DNA from: Clostridiales bacterium
Lineage (GTDB): Bacteria; Bacillota; Desulfotomaculia; Desulfotomaculales; VENG01
Assembly (NCBI GenBank): GCA_016278505.1
Contig: JADQBQ010000005.1
Location: 1 to 36,770 of the forward strand
Direction: 5' to 3'
Length of the DNA: 36,770 bases
The position numbers were made by a program, and so were the translations under genes. Shown one piece after another: positions 7,413 through 14,878 of this stretch (the first letter of the stretch is position 1; each line of letters starts with the position of its first letter). Below the pieces are notes generated by a model, which saw only the letters and a program-made list of their open reading frames with translations, was not told where the DNA came from and made no database searches.

Positions 7413-8660
7413 CTACTCCCATATAGGATATTGTTCCGGCGACTCTCCTTTAGCTTCAACCACAACAGGCTTTTCCGGCAAAGCTAAATCTTTATCTATA
7501 CTTAACAGCTCAACAGTAAATTCTAATTCATCTCCGAAATCAAAAAGATACAGCAACTCTTGCCCCTTATATAATCCCAAATCAGCAATTGTCGTTTCTT
7601 CTGCCGTAACATCTTCTCCTTCAGCTTCAGCACAATATATAGGTTTCCCGGTTCTGCGGTTTCCTTCAACATAAAATGCATAGAGATGATCATCATCAAA
7701 ATCAAAAGCTTCCTGGATTGCCATGTGCAAATGATGCAGAGAATGCTTGTGGGATACACTTATTTTTCTCCATATCCTTTTAGAAAAGTTAACCTTGAAT
7801 GTATAAACACCTGTTCTGTCAAATTCACTTTCTGCTACAACCGTTCTATTAACATTTTTCGGAAACATTTGCTTAAAAATGTTAAAGGGATTCTTATCTC
7901 TCCCTGGTTTAAGTTCTTTCCCGTAGAGTGTTAGGAAAATATTTGTATTCTTTGAATTTAAGGTTAAGAAAGCTTTCCAAAGCAAGAATTGACTGGTATA
8001 TATTCCAAAGTTATTGGGGATAAACGCTCTGATTGAATCTTCATATGTTCCTTTGGCGCCATCTATCAATTCCAGTTCTCCAAATCCAAAAAAATTCAAG
8101 TGATGAAAAACCGGTGCACCTACCGAATACAATTTGCTTGTAAAATTATGGTCATCTTTTACAATTCTCTGTCCTGCATCTGCACCAGTAATCGAAACCA
8201 GAAGATTCCTTAAGGAGTCAATAATCGACCATGGGCTAAAATTAGTATCAAAATCATATTTTGTCCAATATGTTTGCAGCAGGTAAACATATTTTTCATA
8301 TGGGTTCAAACGCCGGTAACTTTCCAGCACAGGGGTTTTTAATAATACAGATTTTCCTCTATCATCATTCGCTCTAACATAAAGCCTTCCAGCCAGAGCC
8401 AGCGAAAACATAAGATCAATCACCGGGTACTGGTCTTGATTATAATTGGGCGCACTGACATTCCTTTTATGGCTAAGTATCCCGTTCAGCTTAAATGAGT
8501 CTTTTCTACCCGGCACACCTTTCTTTGCACTCAATACAGGCTTTTCACTCTCAATGAATTCAGTGAACTTTTCAAACTCATTTATAGTCACTTCAATGCT
8601 ATCTTTCAAATACATCTTCTTTCTGTATTCTACAAATGAAACAACGTTATGATTACCCAC
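7413..8660 (-). CDS. PRiA4_ORF3-like domain protein
   Basis: This is a protein of about 415 residues. The last ~150 residues resemble the plasmid pRiA4b ORF-3-like family (IS1096-associated): FKVNFSKRIWRKISVSHKHSLHHLHMAIQEAF, then DDDHLYAFYVEG and YLFDFGDELEFTVELLSI. The N-terminal ~260 residues are unfamiliar to me. Family members are common on plasmids and near mobile elements, and their biochemical role is not established. The frame opens with a TTG at 8675, but a GTG at 8660 has a GGAGAGG site at proper distance and is the likelier start. The gene is A+T-richer than its neighbours, and lies between a decayed gene and a group II intron remnant, consistent with horizontally acquired DNA. 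Confidence 0.7.
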   Translation of the reverse strand: MGNHNVVSFVEYRKKMYLKDSIEVTINEFEKFTEFIESEKPVLSAKKGVPGRKDSFKLNGILSHKRNVSAPNYNQDQYPVIDLMFSLALAGRLYVRANDDRGKSVLLKTPVLESYRRLNPYEKYVYLLQTYWTKYDFDTNFSPWSIIDSLRNLLVSITGADAGQRIVKDDHNFTSKLYSVGAPVFHHLNFFGFGELELIDGAKGTYEDSIRAFIPNNFGIYTSQFLLWKAFLTLNSKNTNIFLTLYGKELKPGRDKNPFNIFKQMFPKNVNRTVVAESEFDRTGVYTFKVNFSKRIWRKISVSHKHSLHHLHMAIQEAFDFDDDHLYAFYVEGNRRTGKPIYCAEAEGEDVTAEETTIADLGLYKGQELLYLFDFGDELEFTVELLSIDKDLALPEKPVVVEAKGESPEQYPIWE

Positions 8661-8735
8661 ACTATCCTCTCCCAACCTTCACTGTTATACTGTCGGTTAC
8701 TATCATTAACCAGTTAATTTTACCATATATCAAAA

Positions 8736-9013
8736 TTACCGCACCAACCACCCATAATCCTGCCTACAGTCTACGATATAGTCAGCATATAAGACTTCAC
8801 ATAAACTGGTGATAACTCGTATGTCGGCATCCACTATATAGTTGATTTTCTTTCTTTCGATATAGTGATTGAGTATCTTTAGTGCATCGTGACAGTTACG
8901 GTTGGGCCGAAATCCAAAGGAACAGTCCAAGAAGTCTGCTTCGTATATGGCATTTAGTTCTCGTTAGGTTTTATTTTAGCTATTTCGGATATCCTAGCAA
9001 GTTTTGTTTCCAT
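8736..9013 (-). pseudogene. Group II intron reverse transcriptase remnant
   Basis: The fragment starts at an ATG at 9013 with METKLARISEIAKIKPNEN, the usual N-terminus of bacterial group II intron-encoded reverse transcriptases. It then changes frame and jumps directly to NAIYEADFLDCSFGFRPNRNCHDALKIL, sequence that normally lies over 100 residues later, and continues to NYIVDADI before turning into unrelated sequence ending at 8736. So there are at least two internal deletions, and the catalytic YADD block, the maturase domain and the intron RNA 3' domains are absent. It cannot be mobile on its own. It marks the area as a former insertion site. Confidence 0.85.
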
Positions 9014-9052
9014 TTGTTTATCTACCCCTGTGTGTAGTAAATAATAAACCCA

Positions 9053-9652
9053 TTAAAAATTGGGTAAATCAGGGATGCTGTCCATAATCTCACGCATTGT
9101 AAAGGAGAGGCAGGGAAGCTTCCCGGAATGAACCGGTTCGTTTTCCTGATAGACTTCCAGTAACTCATATTGCTGATCCGTCAGCACATATTGTTCAAGC
9201 AGCTCATTATTAATATCCACGATCCAATATTCCGGAATGAGATATTTGGCATAGACATGTAATTTTTGCTGCCGGTCACGTTTGGCGGAGAAGGGCGACA
9301 GTACCTCGACGACCAGGTTAGGTGGCCCTTCAATGCCCCGCTTTGTGATGATGGACAACCTGTCCCGGTGGATCATGGCTATATCCGGCTGGCGCACCTC
9401 GATTTCCGACAGAATCAGATCAATTGGAGCTAAAAAAATGACATAATCCCGTGCACAATTTTGTCTCATACGGTATTCGATCTCTTGCAATACAAGCTGG
9501 TGCAGCGCGTTTGGGCTCGGTGTCATGGCTTCCAGCCGTCCATCGTTTATCTCGTAGCGAATCCCGTCATCCGGCAAATTTGCGTAATCCTCGTATGTCA
9601 CAGGTTGTTCTCTGATCAAGCAATCCGACTTTGTAGTTTTATCTTTTCCCAT
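9053..9652 (-). CDS. Uma2 family (DUF820) putative endonuclease
   Basis: This is a ~199-residue protein of the Uma2/DUF820 family, which has a PD-(D/E)XK nuclease fold and is often multiplied in cyanobacteria and some Firmicutes; its cellular role is unclear. Visible signatures are YEINDGRLEAMTPSPN, the metal-site strand VRQPDIAMIHRD, PPNLVVEVLSP with the second acidic residue, and KLHVYAKYLIPEYWIVD. An upstream in-frame start exists at 9685, but AAGGAGG sits just ahead of the ATG at 9652, giving MGKDKTTKSD, which is the better start. The gene is complete and stands alone. Confidence 0.88.
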   Translation of the reverse strand: MGKDKTTKSDCLIREQPVTYEDYANLPDDGIRYEINDGRLEAMTPSPNALHQLVLQEIEYRMRQNCARDYVIFLAPIDLILSEIEVRQPDIAMIHRDRLSIITKRGIEGPPNLVVEVLSPFSAKRDRQQKLHVYAKYLIPEYWIVDINNELLEQYVLTDQQYELLEVYQENEPVHSGKLPCLSFTMREIMDSIPDLPNF

Positions 9653-9730
9653 AGCCAGATTCCTCCTTGTCAAATTTATTACCAATTATACCAAACTGCC
9701 TTTCACCCTTTCAATCCTCGCAACGGTCTA

Positions 9731-9759
9731 GGCAAGTGGGGACGGTTCTTGCTTGCCCC
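9731..9759 (+). repeat. GGGACGGTT palindromic repeat, copy 2
   Basis: Intergenic copy with arms GGCAAG and CTTGCC around the core GTGGGGACGGTTC. It lies between the Uma2 gene and a terminator. Only two positions differ from the copy at 18152 (core GTAGGGACGG there). Confidence 0.85.
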
Positions 9760-9792
9760 AATAACCATGTATTGCTTTTAAAAATAAAAAAA

Positions 9793-9813
9793 ACCGGGCT
9801 CTATGAACCCAGT
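9793..9813 (-). terminator. Probable intrinsic terminator of the RFAP/TrpF/LsrF operon
   Basis: The minus-strand transcript folds into a 9-bp stem (ACUGGGUUC with GAGCCCGGU, using two G-U pairs and a 3-base loop), followed by a long U-rich run (plus-strand A-run 9777-9792). The plus-strand version has mismatches, so the direction is minus. It lies about 130 bases after the last operon gene. Confidence 0.75.
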
Positions 9814-9845
9814 TTTTAGCATACGAAAAAAGACAGACCTTTTGC

Positions 9846-9905
9846 TCTGCTCAACTTTCCTCTAACTCGGCTCGACTCAACTCAACTAAACTAATCTCAA
9901 TTAAA
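9846..9905. repeat. Low-complexity ACTCA/ACTAA pentamer tract
   Basis: About 60 bases read as degenerate five-base units (ACTCG, ACTCA, ACTCA, ACTAA, ACTAA). It lies in the 3' untranslated region of the operon, before its terminator. It has the look of a slipped-strand tract, and no function is evident. Confidence 0.4.
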
Positions 9906-9945
9906 TTCGGACAATTGTAACACTAAGTAGTTGGTTTGTAAATAT

Positions 9946-10755
9946 TTATGATTTTTTATTTTTACATTCTTGGAGAAGTTCCTCTGCCTCTTTTACCTCC
10001 AAATCCTTATGGACAATTCCGTCAACCGCAGCTAAAAGAGCTTCCGGATGGGGGCTTTGCCATATATTGCGGCCCATTACTATTCCCCGCGCGCCCCCTT
10101 GAATGGCGCCGTAAATCATTTTTAGGGTATCCATATCGGTGTCACACTTGGGTCCCCCGGCAATCAAAACAGGGGCGGGACAGCCCGCCGTAACACGGTC
10201 AAAATCCTTTTCGGTATAGTATGTTTTTACTAAATCCGCCCCGTGCTCTGCGGCCACCCGGGCACCCAGGGCTATAAAACGGGGATCCTGTTTTTTATCT
10301 TCATTAATTTTACCAACCCCAACCACACCCAGCAGCGGCATATTCCAGCGCCTGCAGTCTCCTGCAACCCGGGCCAGTCCGGTGAGGGTCTCATGTTCGT
10401 ATGGGGAACCTATAAAGGCTGATACCGCCACCCCGTCAGCACCGGCCGCCAGTCCTTCCTCAACCGTTCCCGTTAAGGCCTCCCGGGTCAGTTCCGGCCC
10501 GGCTATGGTGGCCCCGCCGCTAATGCGGAGAATGATTCCGGGGCATCCCCGGGTGGGAAAAGCATAGCGCAATATTCCCTTGGTTAAAAGCCAGGTATCC
10601 ACCATGCCGGTGGCATCCAGCCTGGCAACGGTTTCCTTTATGTTGGTCAGCCCGCTCATGGGCCCCAGCGCCATCCCATGGTCCACGGCCACCACCAGCG
10701 CGCGCCCGGATTCCCGGCGAAAGATTCTGCTTAATCTAATATCCAGTCCTTCCAA
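9946..10755 (-). CDS. LsrF-like DhnA-family class I aldolase/thiolase
   Basis: This is a 269-residue TIM-barrel enzyme of the DhnA/DeoC class I aldolase family. The closest pattern I recognise is E. coli LsrF, which cleaves 3-hydroxy-5-phosphonooxypentane-2,4-dione with CoA to acetyl-CoA and DHAP. Shared features are MPLLGVVGVGK, DLVKTYYTEKDFDRVTAGCP with the Schiff-base Lys177, VLIAGGPK, and VMGRNIWQSPHP. The YPRG motif with catalytic Tyr of archaeal FBP aldolase and ADH synthase is replaced by VGVG, as in LsrF, arguing against those functions. VAVDHG near residue 23 is the usual first-strand motif. The start is a TTG with an AGAGGGGG site 8 bases upstream. It is the last gene of a four-gene operon, 23 bases after the dehydrogenase. 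No lsr transport or kinase genes are present, so the substrate is probably a different 5-phospho-pentanedione. Confidence 0.8.
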   Translation of the reverse strand: MEGLDIRLSRIFRRESGRALVVAVDHGMALGPMSGLTNIKETVARLDATGMVDTWLLTKGILRYAFPTRGCPGIILRISGGATIAGPELTREALTGTVEEGLAAGADGVAVSAFIGSPYEHETLTGLARVAGDCRRWNMPLLGVVGVGKINEDKKQDPRFIALGARVAAEHGADLVKTYYTEKDFDRVTAGCPAPVLIAGGPKCDTDMDTLKMIYGAIQGGARGIVMGRNIWQSPHPEALLAAVDGIVHKDLEVKEAEELLQECKNKKS

Positions 10756-10778
10756 TAAAAAAAACCCCCTCTTACAGT

Positions 10779-11813
10779 TTAATTCATTATTACAACACCT
10801 TTGGTCATATGCTGATTACGTACGTGTTCCACGGCCTCAGTCATATTCTCCAAATTAAAACGGTGGGAAATAAGGTCGCGAACTTCAATTTGCCCGCTGG
10901 TAATAAGTTTCACGGCGCGCCGGAAATCAGCCGGTGTGGCCGCGAAAGTGCCGGTAACATTAACTTCACCGTAATGCAACCAGCGGGGGTCAACGGAAAT
11001 CAATTCCCCGGCAGGAGGCCCGCCGAAGATGTTAAAAATACCACCGTTCCTAACTGCAGGCAGGTACTGCTCTACCACCTTTGGGATACCCACGGCGGCG
11101 ATTACCAGGTCTGCTCCCCGCCCCCCGGTTAAACGCCTGACCGTTTCCACGCAATCTTCCTGTTCGGTATTGATACAGTGAGCGGCACCCATTTGTCGTG
11201 CCGTTGCAAGCCGCTGATCCAGCACATCAGCCACTATAACTTCAGCACCTGCCTGGCAGGCTACCTTTAAGTGAAATAAACCCATGGGCCCGGCCCCTAT
11301 GATGGCAACTGTATCATCCTTTTTTACATTTGCCTGCCTGGCGGCGGCCAGGCAGCAAGAAAGGGGTTCAGCCATGGATGCCTGCTCAAAGGAAACACCT
11401 GCAGGCAGATGGCAGACGCCTCCAATGTCCACGATTTGCCGTGGGATTCGCACGTATTCGGCAAATCCCCCGTCTATGCCGTGGCCCAGCCCAAACTCAT
11501 TTTCACATAGATTATGCCGGTCCCGGCTGCAGAAATAGCACCGGCCGCAAACTGCAATGGGGTATACAGCCACCGCCTGACCCGGTGAAAGTCCTTTTAC
11601 TCCTGCCCCTGCTGCAAAGATCTCTCCGGCAACTTCATGTCCCAGAACAGCGGGTAGATTTTTAGGTAACCCCTGCCCGGCCAGCATTTTTATATCCGTT
11701 GAACAGATTCCTGAAGCACGCACCTTTACTATAACTTCTCCCGGGGCGGGCTCGGGGCGCTCTATATCCTGAATGCGAATATCATTTATGTCATGTACTA
11801 CTGCTGCTTTCAA
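10779..11813 (-). CDS. Zinc-dependent MDR alcohol/polyol dehydrogenase
   Basis: This is a medium-chain NAD(P)-dependent dehydrogenase of the sorbitol/threonine dehydrogenase type, ~344 residues and complete. The catalytic zinc ligands appear in SGICSTDIK (Cys) and LGHEVAGE (His, Glu). The structural zinc loop is CGRCYFCSRDRHNLC. The nucleotide-binding turn is VAIIGAGPMGLFHL, followed by VIVADVLDQRL with an acidic residue at the end of the second strand, favouring NAD. The longer frame starts with GTG at 11822, but a TTG at 11813 gives the typical MKAAVVHD start, has GGGGTG upstream, and overlaps the stop of the preceding gene as TTGA, implying translational coupling. It sits between the TrpF-like and LsrF-like genes, so it probably oxidises a secondary alcohol on a sugar-phosphate-like intermediate (inference). 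Confidence 0.88.
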   Translation of the reverse strand: MKAAVVHDINDIRIQDIERPEPAPGEVIVKVRASGICSTDIKMLAGQGLPKNLPAVLGHEVAGEIFAAGAGVKGLSPGQAVAVYPIAVCGRCYFCSRDRHNLCENEFGLGHGIDGGFAEYVRIPRQIVDIGGVCHLPAGVSFEQASMAEPLSCCLAAARQANVKKDDTVAIIGAGPMGLFHLKVACQAGAEVIVADVLDQRLATARQMGAAHCINTEQEDCVETVRRLTGGRGADLVIAAVGIPKVVEQYLPAVRNGGIFNIFGGPPAGELISVDPRWLHYGEVNVTGTFAATPADFRRAVKLITSGQIEVRDLISHRFNLENMTEAVEHVRNQHMTKGVVIMN

Positions 11814-12499
11814 ATGCTGCACCCCTTTCCCTTTACCGCCAGCATGAGCGCCCGTATTTTTTCAGCACTCTTCTTGCCGGGACGGGCCTCTACACCGGAA
11901 CAAAGGTCTATGCCGGTGGGATTAACCACATCAATGGCTTCCCGTACATTGGCTGGATTAATACCCCCTGCAACATACACCGGCACCCGGCAATCCTGCA
12001 CCAGCTCGCCTACCAGCTGCCAGTTGCTCGTGCGCCCGGTTCCCCCGAACCTTGTTTTACCGGCAATAACAGCAGCTGTATCAAATACAATTACACCGGC
12101 GCCTGCCGCACAACTTTCCTCCACCAGCTGCTGAGTAGCATCCCTGTCCGCTGGACTACCCGCAGGAGGGAGATGAATGGATTGCCATAACTCCACGTTA
12201 GGAAACTGTTCTTTACACCTTGTCAACATTTTTCCTGCCGGGCTCAAAAACTGCACTGCCACCGGTTTCAGCTCATTAATTAATAAACATAAACGCGAGA
12301 AGGGCATTTGGTAGACCAGAGCTACCCCGGGTAGGGGTAGCTTTGGAAACATTTCCTTTGCTTTTTCAAGCGACACTGAACGGGGAGAGTATGGAACCTC
12401 AACTACCACGCCCAGGTAATTCGCGCCCGCTGCAGCTGCAATGCCGGCATCTTCCAGATTGGTGATACCGCAAATTTTAACCTGACAATTGGGCTTCAT
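11810..12499 (-). CDS. TrpF-like phosphoribosyl isomerase
   Basis: This 229-residue (beta/alpha)8 protein is related to phosphoribosylanthranilate isomerase, which performs an Amadori rearrangement of an N-phosphoribosyl arylamine to a 1-deoxyribulose 5-phosphate. Both catalytic residues appear kept: Cys10 in VKICGIT and Asp140 in VIVFDTAA. The phosphate-binding parts are present too: PYSPRSV, FGGTGRTSNW, VAGGINPANV and CSGVEARPGKKS. The usual VQLHG motif is changed to VQFLSP, which may alter substrate choice. No other trp gene is nearby. The ATG at 12499 follows an AAAGGA site; a longer frame to 12541 is less likely. The start overlaps the preceding gene by 23 bases and the stop overlaps the next start by 4, so the genes are tightly coupled. 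It could still serve tryptophan synthesis, but context argues for another ribosylated substrate. Confidence 0.82.
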   Translation of the reverse strand: MKPNCQVKICGITNLEDAGIAAAAGANYLGVVVEVPYSPRSVSLEKAKEMFPKLPLPGVALVYQMPFSRLCLLINELKPVAVQFLSPAGKMLTRCKEQFPNVELWQSIHLPPAGSPADRDATQQLVEESCAAGAGVIVFDTAAVIAGKTRFGGTGRTSNWQLVGELVQDCRVPVYVAGGINPANVREAIDVVNPTGIDLCSGVEARPGKKSAEKIRALMLAVKGKGCSI

Positions 12500-13697
12500 G
12501 TCTAACAGTCCTTTCCTCCCCCTGTTCCACAATACGCGCACCGGTGTTATCTATAAATGTATCCATGATCCTGTTTTCCGGTACCTTTTCCGCCGCCAAA
12601 AACTTCATCACACGCCGGTGTACTTCAGAGCTCCGGGTTAAAGCGAAGATGGTGGGGCCCACAGAACTCATGCCCGCAACATCGGCCCCTATTTCTTTAA
12701 GACAGCTGACCAATCTGTATATAGGAGCACCAAACATGCCGTGCTGCTCACATTCGGCCCGCTTTGACCCCAGGAAAGAAAGATCAAAAATGGCATCACC
12801 GATACCCTTTAGGTCTCCCCTTACCATGGCCGGGAGTAGATCAAGCAGTATTATTTGCGACTTCACTCCTGCCTGCAGGGAATCCAAATGACGCGCCCGA
12901 CGCATTAATAGTTCTACTTCTGACTGGGCTGCAGTATCTTTACCGGTAAACTCATCCTCCAGGCTGGGCACATCAGGAACAATGATAACCGCCCTAGTAT
13001 CCGGCAAAGGAACACGGTGAATCAATTCCAGGTCATCGCTGGACAGTACCATGCCGCCATTTACCCCCGCCATGGTGCCTATTCCCGTTTCAAACCCACG
13101 CATAAGGTAACTGCTGTTCAGCGGGCTTTCTTCGCAAGCATTAAATCCTAATACCCGCCGCAATTCCCGTTCGTCATAGGGCCGACCCAAAACCGCATTA
13201 ATTCCCAAGCAGGCAGCCGTCATGGTTCCGGTGGAAGAACCCATGCCTATATGGCGCCTCCCGTGGTCAGTCAATTCAATCTCAAAACCACCGGGAAAAC
13301 CTAATATTTCCTTAAAAACGGAGGCGAAGTGTTTTACGATTAAGGGACGCTGTCCACGCACTATAATTTCCGGACTTTTAGTGGAACGAACCCGGGCACG
13401 AAAGTAAATACCAACCGCAAAGCCAATTCCACCCCCACCGGGGCGGTTTGTGTTGAACCTGTTCATATCCAGTACGGAAGCATGAAGGCGCGCCGGGACC
13501 GTCACCTCCACTTCCCTTTCCACCACTTGGTTGACTTCGCGTGCCGGCACGCCGAAGGTCTCCGGATTTACGATAAAATCCTTCTGCCCCGGCTCAAACT
13601 CTTGCAGAAAAGTAGTGACACGATCAAATGGTCCACCAATAATACCAATCTCGATTGTCTGCTTTTGTTGCGGGTCGGGTGCTGCTTTTACTCCCAT
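12477..13697 (-). CDS. Beta-RFAP synthase-like GHMP-superfamily protein
   Basis: This 406-residue protein is most like beta-ribofuranosylaminobenzene 5'-phosphate synthase, the enzyme of methanopterin synthesis that joins PRPP and p-aminobenzoate with loss of CO2. Matching blocks are VPARLHASVLDMN (68-80), GGGGIGFAV (87-95), the GHMP loop HIGMGSSTGTMTAA (149-162), FETGIGTMAGVNGG (202-215), LLDLLPAMVRGDL (284-296) and AGMSSVGPTIFAL (341-353). It has about 60 extra N-terminal residues compared with archaeal enzymes. A GHMP kinase acting on a small molecule is the alternative. The ATG is preceded by AGGAGG. It is the first gene of the operon, preceded by a leader with a terminator hairpin. Methanopterin is not expected in this kind of bacterium, so the product is probably something else (inference). 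Confidence 0.75.
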   Translation of the reverse strand: MGVKAAPDPQQKQTIEIGIIGGPFDRVTTFLQEFEPGQKDFIVNPETFGVPAREVNQVVEREVEVTVPARLHASVLDMNRFNTNRPGGGGIGFAVGIYFRARVRSTKSPEIIVRGQRPLIVKHFASVFKEILGFPGGFEIELTDHGRRHIGMGSSTGTMTAACLGINAVLGRPYDERELRRVLGFNACEESPLNSSYLMRGFETGIGTMAGVNGGMVLSSDDLELIHRVPLPDTRAVIIVPDVPSLEDEFTGKDTAAQSEVELLMRRARHLDSLQAGVKSQIILLDLLPAMVRGDLKGIGDAIFDLSFLGSKRAECEQHGMFGAPIYRLVSCLKEIGADVAGMSSVGPTIFALTRSSEVHRRVMKFLAAEKVPENRIMDTFIDNTGARIVEQGEERTVRHEAQLSG

Positions 13698-13734
13698 ACT
13701 ACCATCCTCCTATTGTTTTTTTATATAAACACAA

Positions 13735-13758
13735 AAAACACCCTGAGTAGGGTGTTTT
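13735..13758 (-). terminator. Leader terminator/attenuator before the RFAP-like operon
   Basis: A perfect 10-bp inverted repeat, AAAACACCCT / AGGGTGTTTT, with a 4-base loop, is followed on the minus strand by TTTTTTGTGTTT. It lies only ~38 bases before the first gene of the operon and ~150 bases after the predicted transcription start. No other minus-strand gene lies between it and the promoter, so it would act inside the leader. Upstream GTGTT sequence could pair with the AACAC of the 5' arm as an antiterminator. Confidence 0.7.
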
Positions 13759-13850
13759 AGGCAGTAATTACCAACACTAAGTTAAGCTCTTATTCACAAA
13801 TCCCTAAGAAGCCGGCGATTTGCCATAAAAACAGCTTTTTTGCCCTTAGC

Positions 13851-13880
13851 CATCCTACCGTTCTACATTCTTCCGTTCTA
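13851..13880. repeat. Tandem 15-bp repeat in the operon leader
   Basis: Two adjacent units, CATCCTACCGTTCTA and CATTCTTCCGTTCTA, match at 13 of 15 positions. They lie in the untranslated leader of the minus-strand operon, between its promoter and the leader terminator. Confidence 0.6.
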
Positions 13881-13914
13881 ATTAGCCATTCTGCAATTCC
13901 CATACTACATGCCT

Positions 13915-13943
13915 ATTGTAGACTAACTGGCTAATTATTGCAA
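13915..13943 (-). promoter_or_regulatory. Probable sigma-A promoter of the RFAP-like operon
   Basis: The minus strand shows TTGCAA (13943-13938), a 17-base spacer and TACAAT (13920-13915). Transcription would begin near 13908, giving a leader of about 210 bases before the first start codon. Confidence 0.55.
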
Positions 13944-14006
13944 TACCCTAAGGGTGAACCGAGCTTATCATGTTTAAAAATATACTTATGTTGATGTTGG
14001 GCAATT

Positions 14007-14037
14007 AATGTATAATAACACTTAAGCTGAGACTTAA
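14007..14037 (+). promoter_or_regulatory. Promoter with CACTTAAGCT motif (copy A), before the iron-sulfur flavoprotein
   Basis: A perfect TATAAT at 14011-14016 is followed by CACTTAAGCTGAGACTTAA. The 31-base block matches the block at 21149-21179 at 28 positions, and similarity continues loosely to the GGTAAAC/GGGAAAC that follows. The ACTTAA half-site is repeated 12 bases apart just after the -10 box, where a repressor would block transcription start. The -35 is unclear: TTGATG is present but only 14 bases from the -10. Confidence 0.6.
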
Positions 14038-14069
14038 CATCATGATGGTAAACTCAAGGAGGTCTAACA

Positions 14070-14804
14070 TTGGCCGAAATTATTGGCATAAGTGCAGGAC
14101 GGAAAAACAAAGTTACAGAGTCAGTTGTAAAAGCGGTTCTTGAGGGTACGGGTAAAACTTACGAGCTGATTTCCCTATCCGGAAAGCTCATCAGACCTTG
14201 CGAAGCTTGTAACGGGTGCGTCAAAACTAACCGGTGTGTTATCCAGGATGATTTTGCGCCGATTTTGGAGAAACTGTACCAATCAGATGGCATAGTTTTC
14301 GGAGCCCCCACATACTGGGATCATATGAATGCCAAAGGACAGGTTTTCTGGGAGCGGCTATGTTTTTCGGGTAGGCATAACGCAGTTTTTCCATTGCGAG
14401 GAAAACCAGGCATTATCGTTGCTGTTGACGGAAAGGGCGGCGGGCAGCATGTAATCAGGGACTTGACAATATATTATAACGATGCCGGTATTTATCCCGC
14501 CGGGCATATCACTGCCCAAGGGGAGTACGCCTGTTTTTCTTGTGGGTATGGTAATTACTGTCCGGTGGGAGGTTTTGCCGAACTATTCCCTTTGGGTACA
14601 GAAATAACAAAGGATATTTTACCCTCCATTTCCAACCAGCACCCGGAAGTCTGTGATTTAACACCGGAGATAAGGGATTTAACAGGTGAAGCAAAAAAAA
14701 CGGGTGCCGTATTATCAAAAGTTGTTGATAATTTGACGGCAGCAAGTAGAGACAGTAGGAATGGTTCCGGTAAGAAAAGGGATGGCTCAAGGCTAACAGA
14801 GTAA
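14070..14804 (+). CDS. Iron-sulfur flavoprotein / NADPH-dependent FMN reductase family
   Basis: This is a flavodoxin-fold protein of 244 residues. It carries the compact cysteine motif of archaeal-type iron-sulfur flavoproteins, C-x2-C-x2-C-x5-C (CEACNGCVKTNRC, about residues 48-60), expected to hold a 4Fe-4S cluster next to FMN. The pattern VFGAPTYWDHMNAKGQVFWERL is the FMN/dimer loop of the family. A second Cys-rich stretch, CFSCGYGNYC, lies near 155-164. The last ~40 residues are charged and probably disordered. The start is a TTG with AAGGAGG upstream. Such proteins shuttle electrons or reduce quinones and O2-derived species in anaerobes; the partner here is unknown. It diverges from the RFAP-like operon and shares its promoter motif with the crotonase gene at 21.2 kb. 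Confidence 0.85.
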   Translation: MAEIIGISAGRKNKVTESVVKAVLEGTGKTYELISLSGKLIRPCEACNGCVKTNRCVIQDDFAPILEKLYQSDGIVFGAPTYWDHMNAKGQVFWERLCFSGRHNAVFPLRGKPGIIVAVDGKGGGQHVIRDLTIYYNDAGIYPAGHITAQGEYACFSCGYGNYCPVGGFAELFPLGTEITKDILPSISNQHPEVCDLTPEIRDLTGEAKKTGAVLSKVVDNLTAASRDSRNGSGKKRDGSRLTE

Positions 14805-14878
14805 AATGGTGATAAAACTACATTTTCGTGAAAGAAAGACTCCATAGTGCCAACAATAAAAAAGAAAGGGCAATTTTT

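Noticed and set aside
8736-9013. Active group II intron
   Set aside because: Catalytic YADD, maturase domain and intron RNA domains V/VI are all missing.
9946-10755. Annotation as fructose-bisphosphate aldolase or archaeal-type ADH synthase
   Set aside because: The YPRG motif with the catalytic Tyr is replaced by VGVG and flanking motifs fit LsrF better, so those names would mislead.
12477-12499. Frameshift between the RFAP-like and TrpF-like genes because of their overlap
   Set aside because: Both proteins have normal ends and starts with a ribosome binding site; the overlap is ordinary translational coupling.
13697-13943. T-box or known riboswitch in the operon leader
   Set aside because: No T-box sequence (AGGGUGGNACCGCG-like) and no match in memory to THF, SAM, TPP, cobalamin or preQ1 conserved cores; only the general leader-terminator layout is supported.
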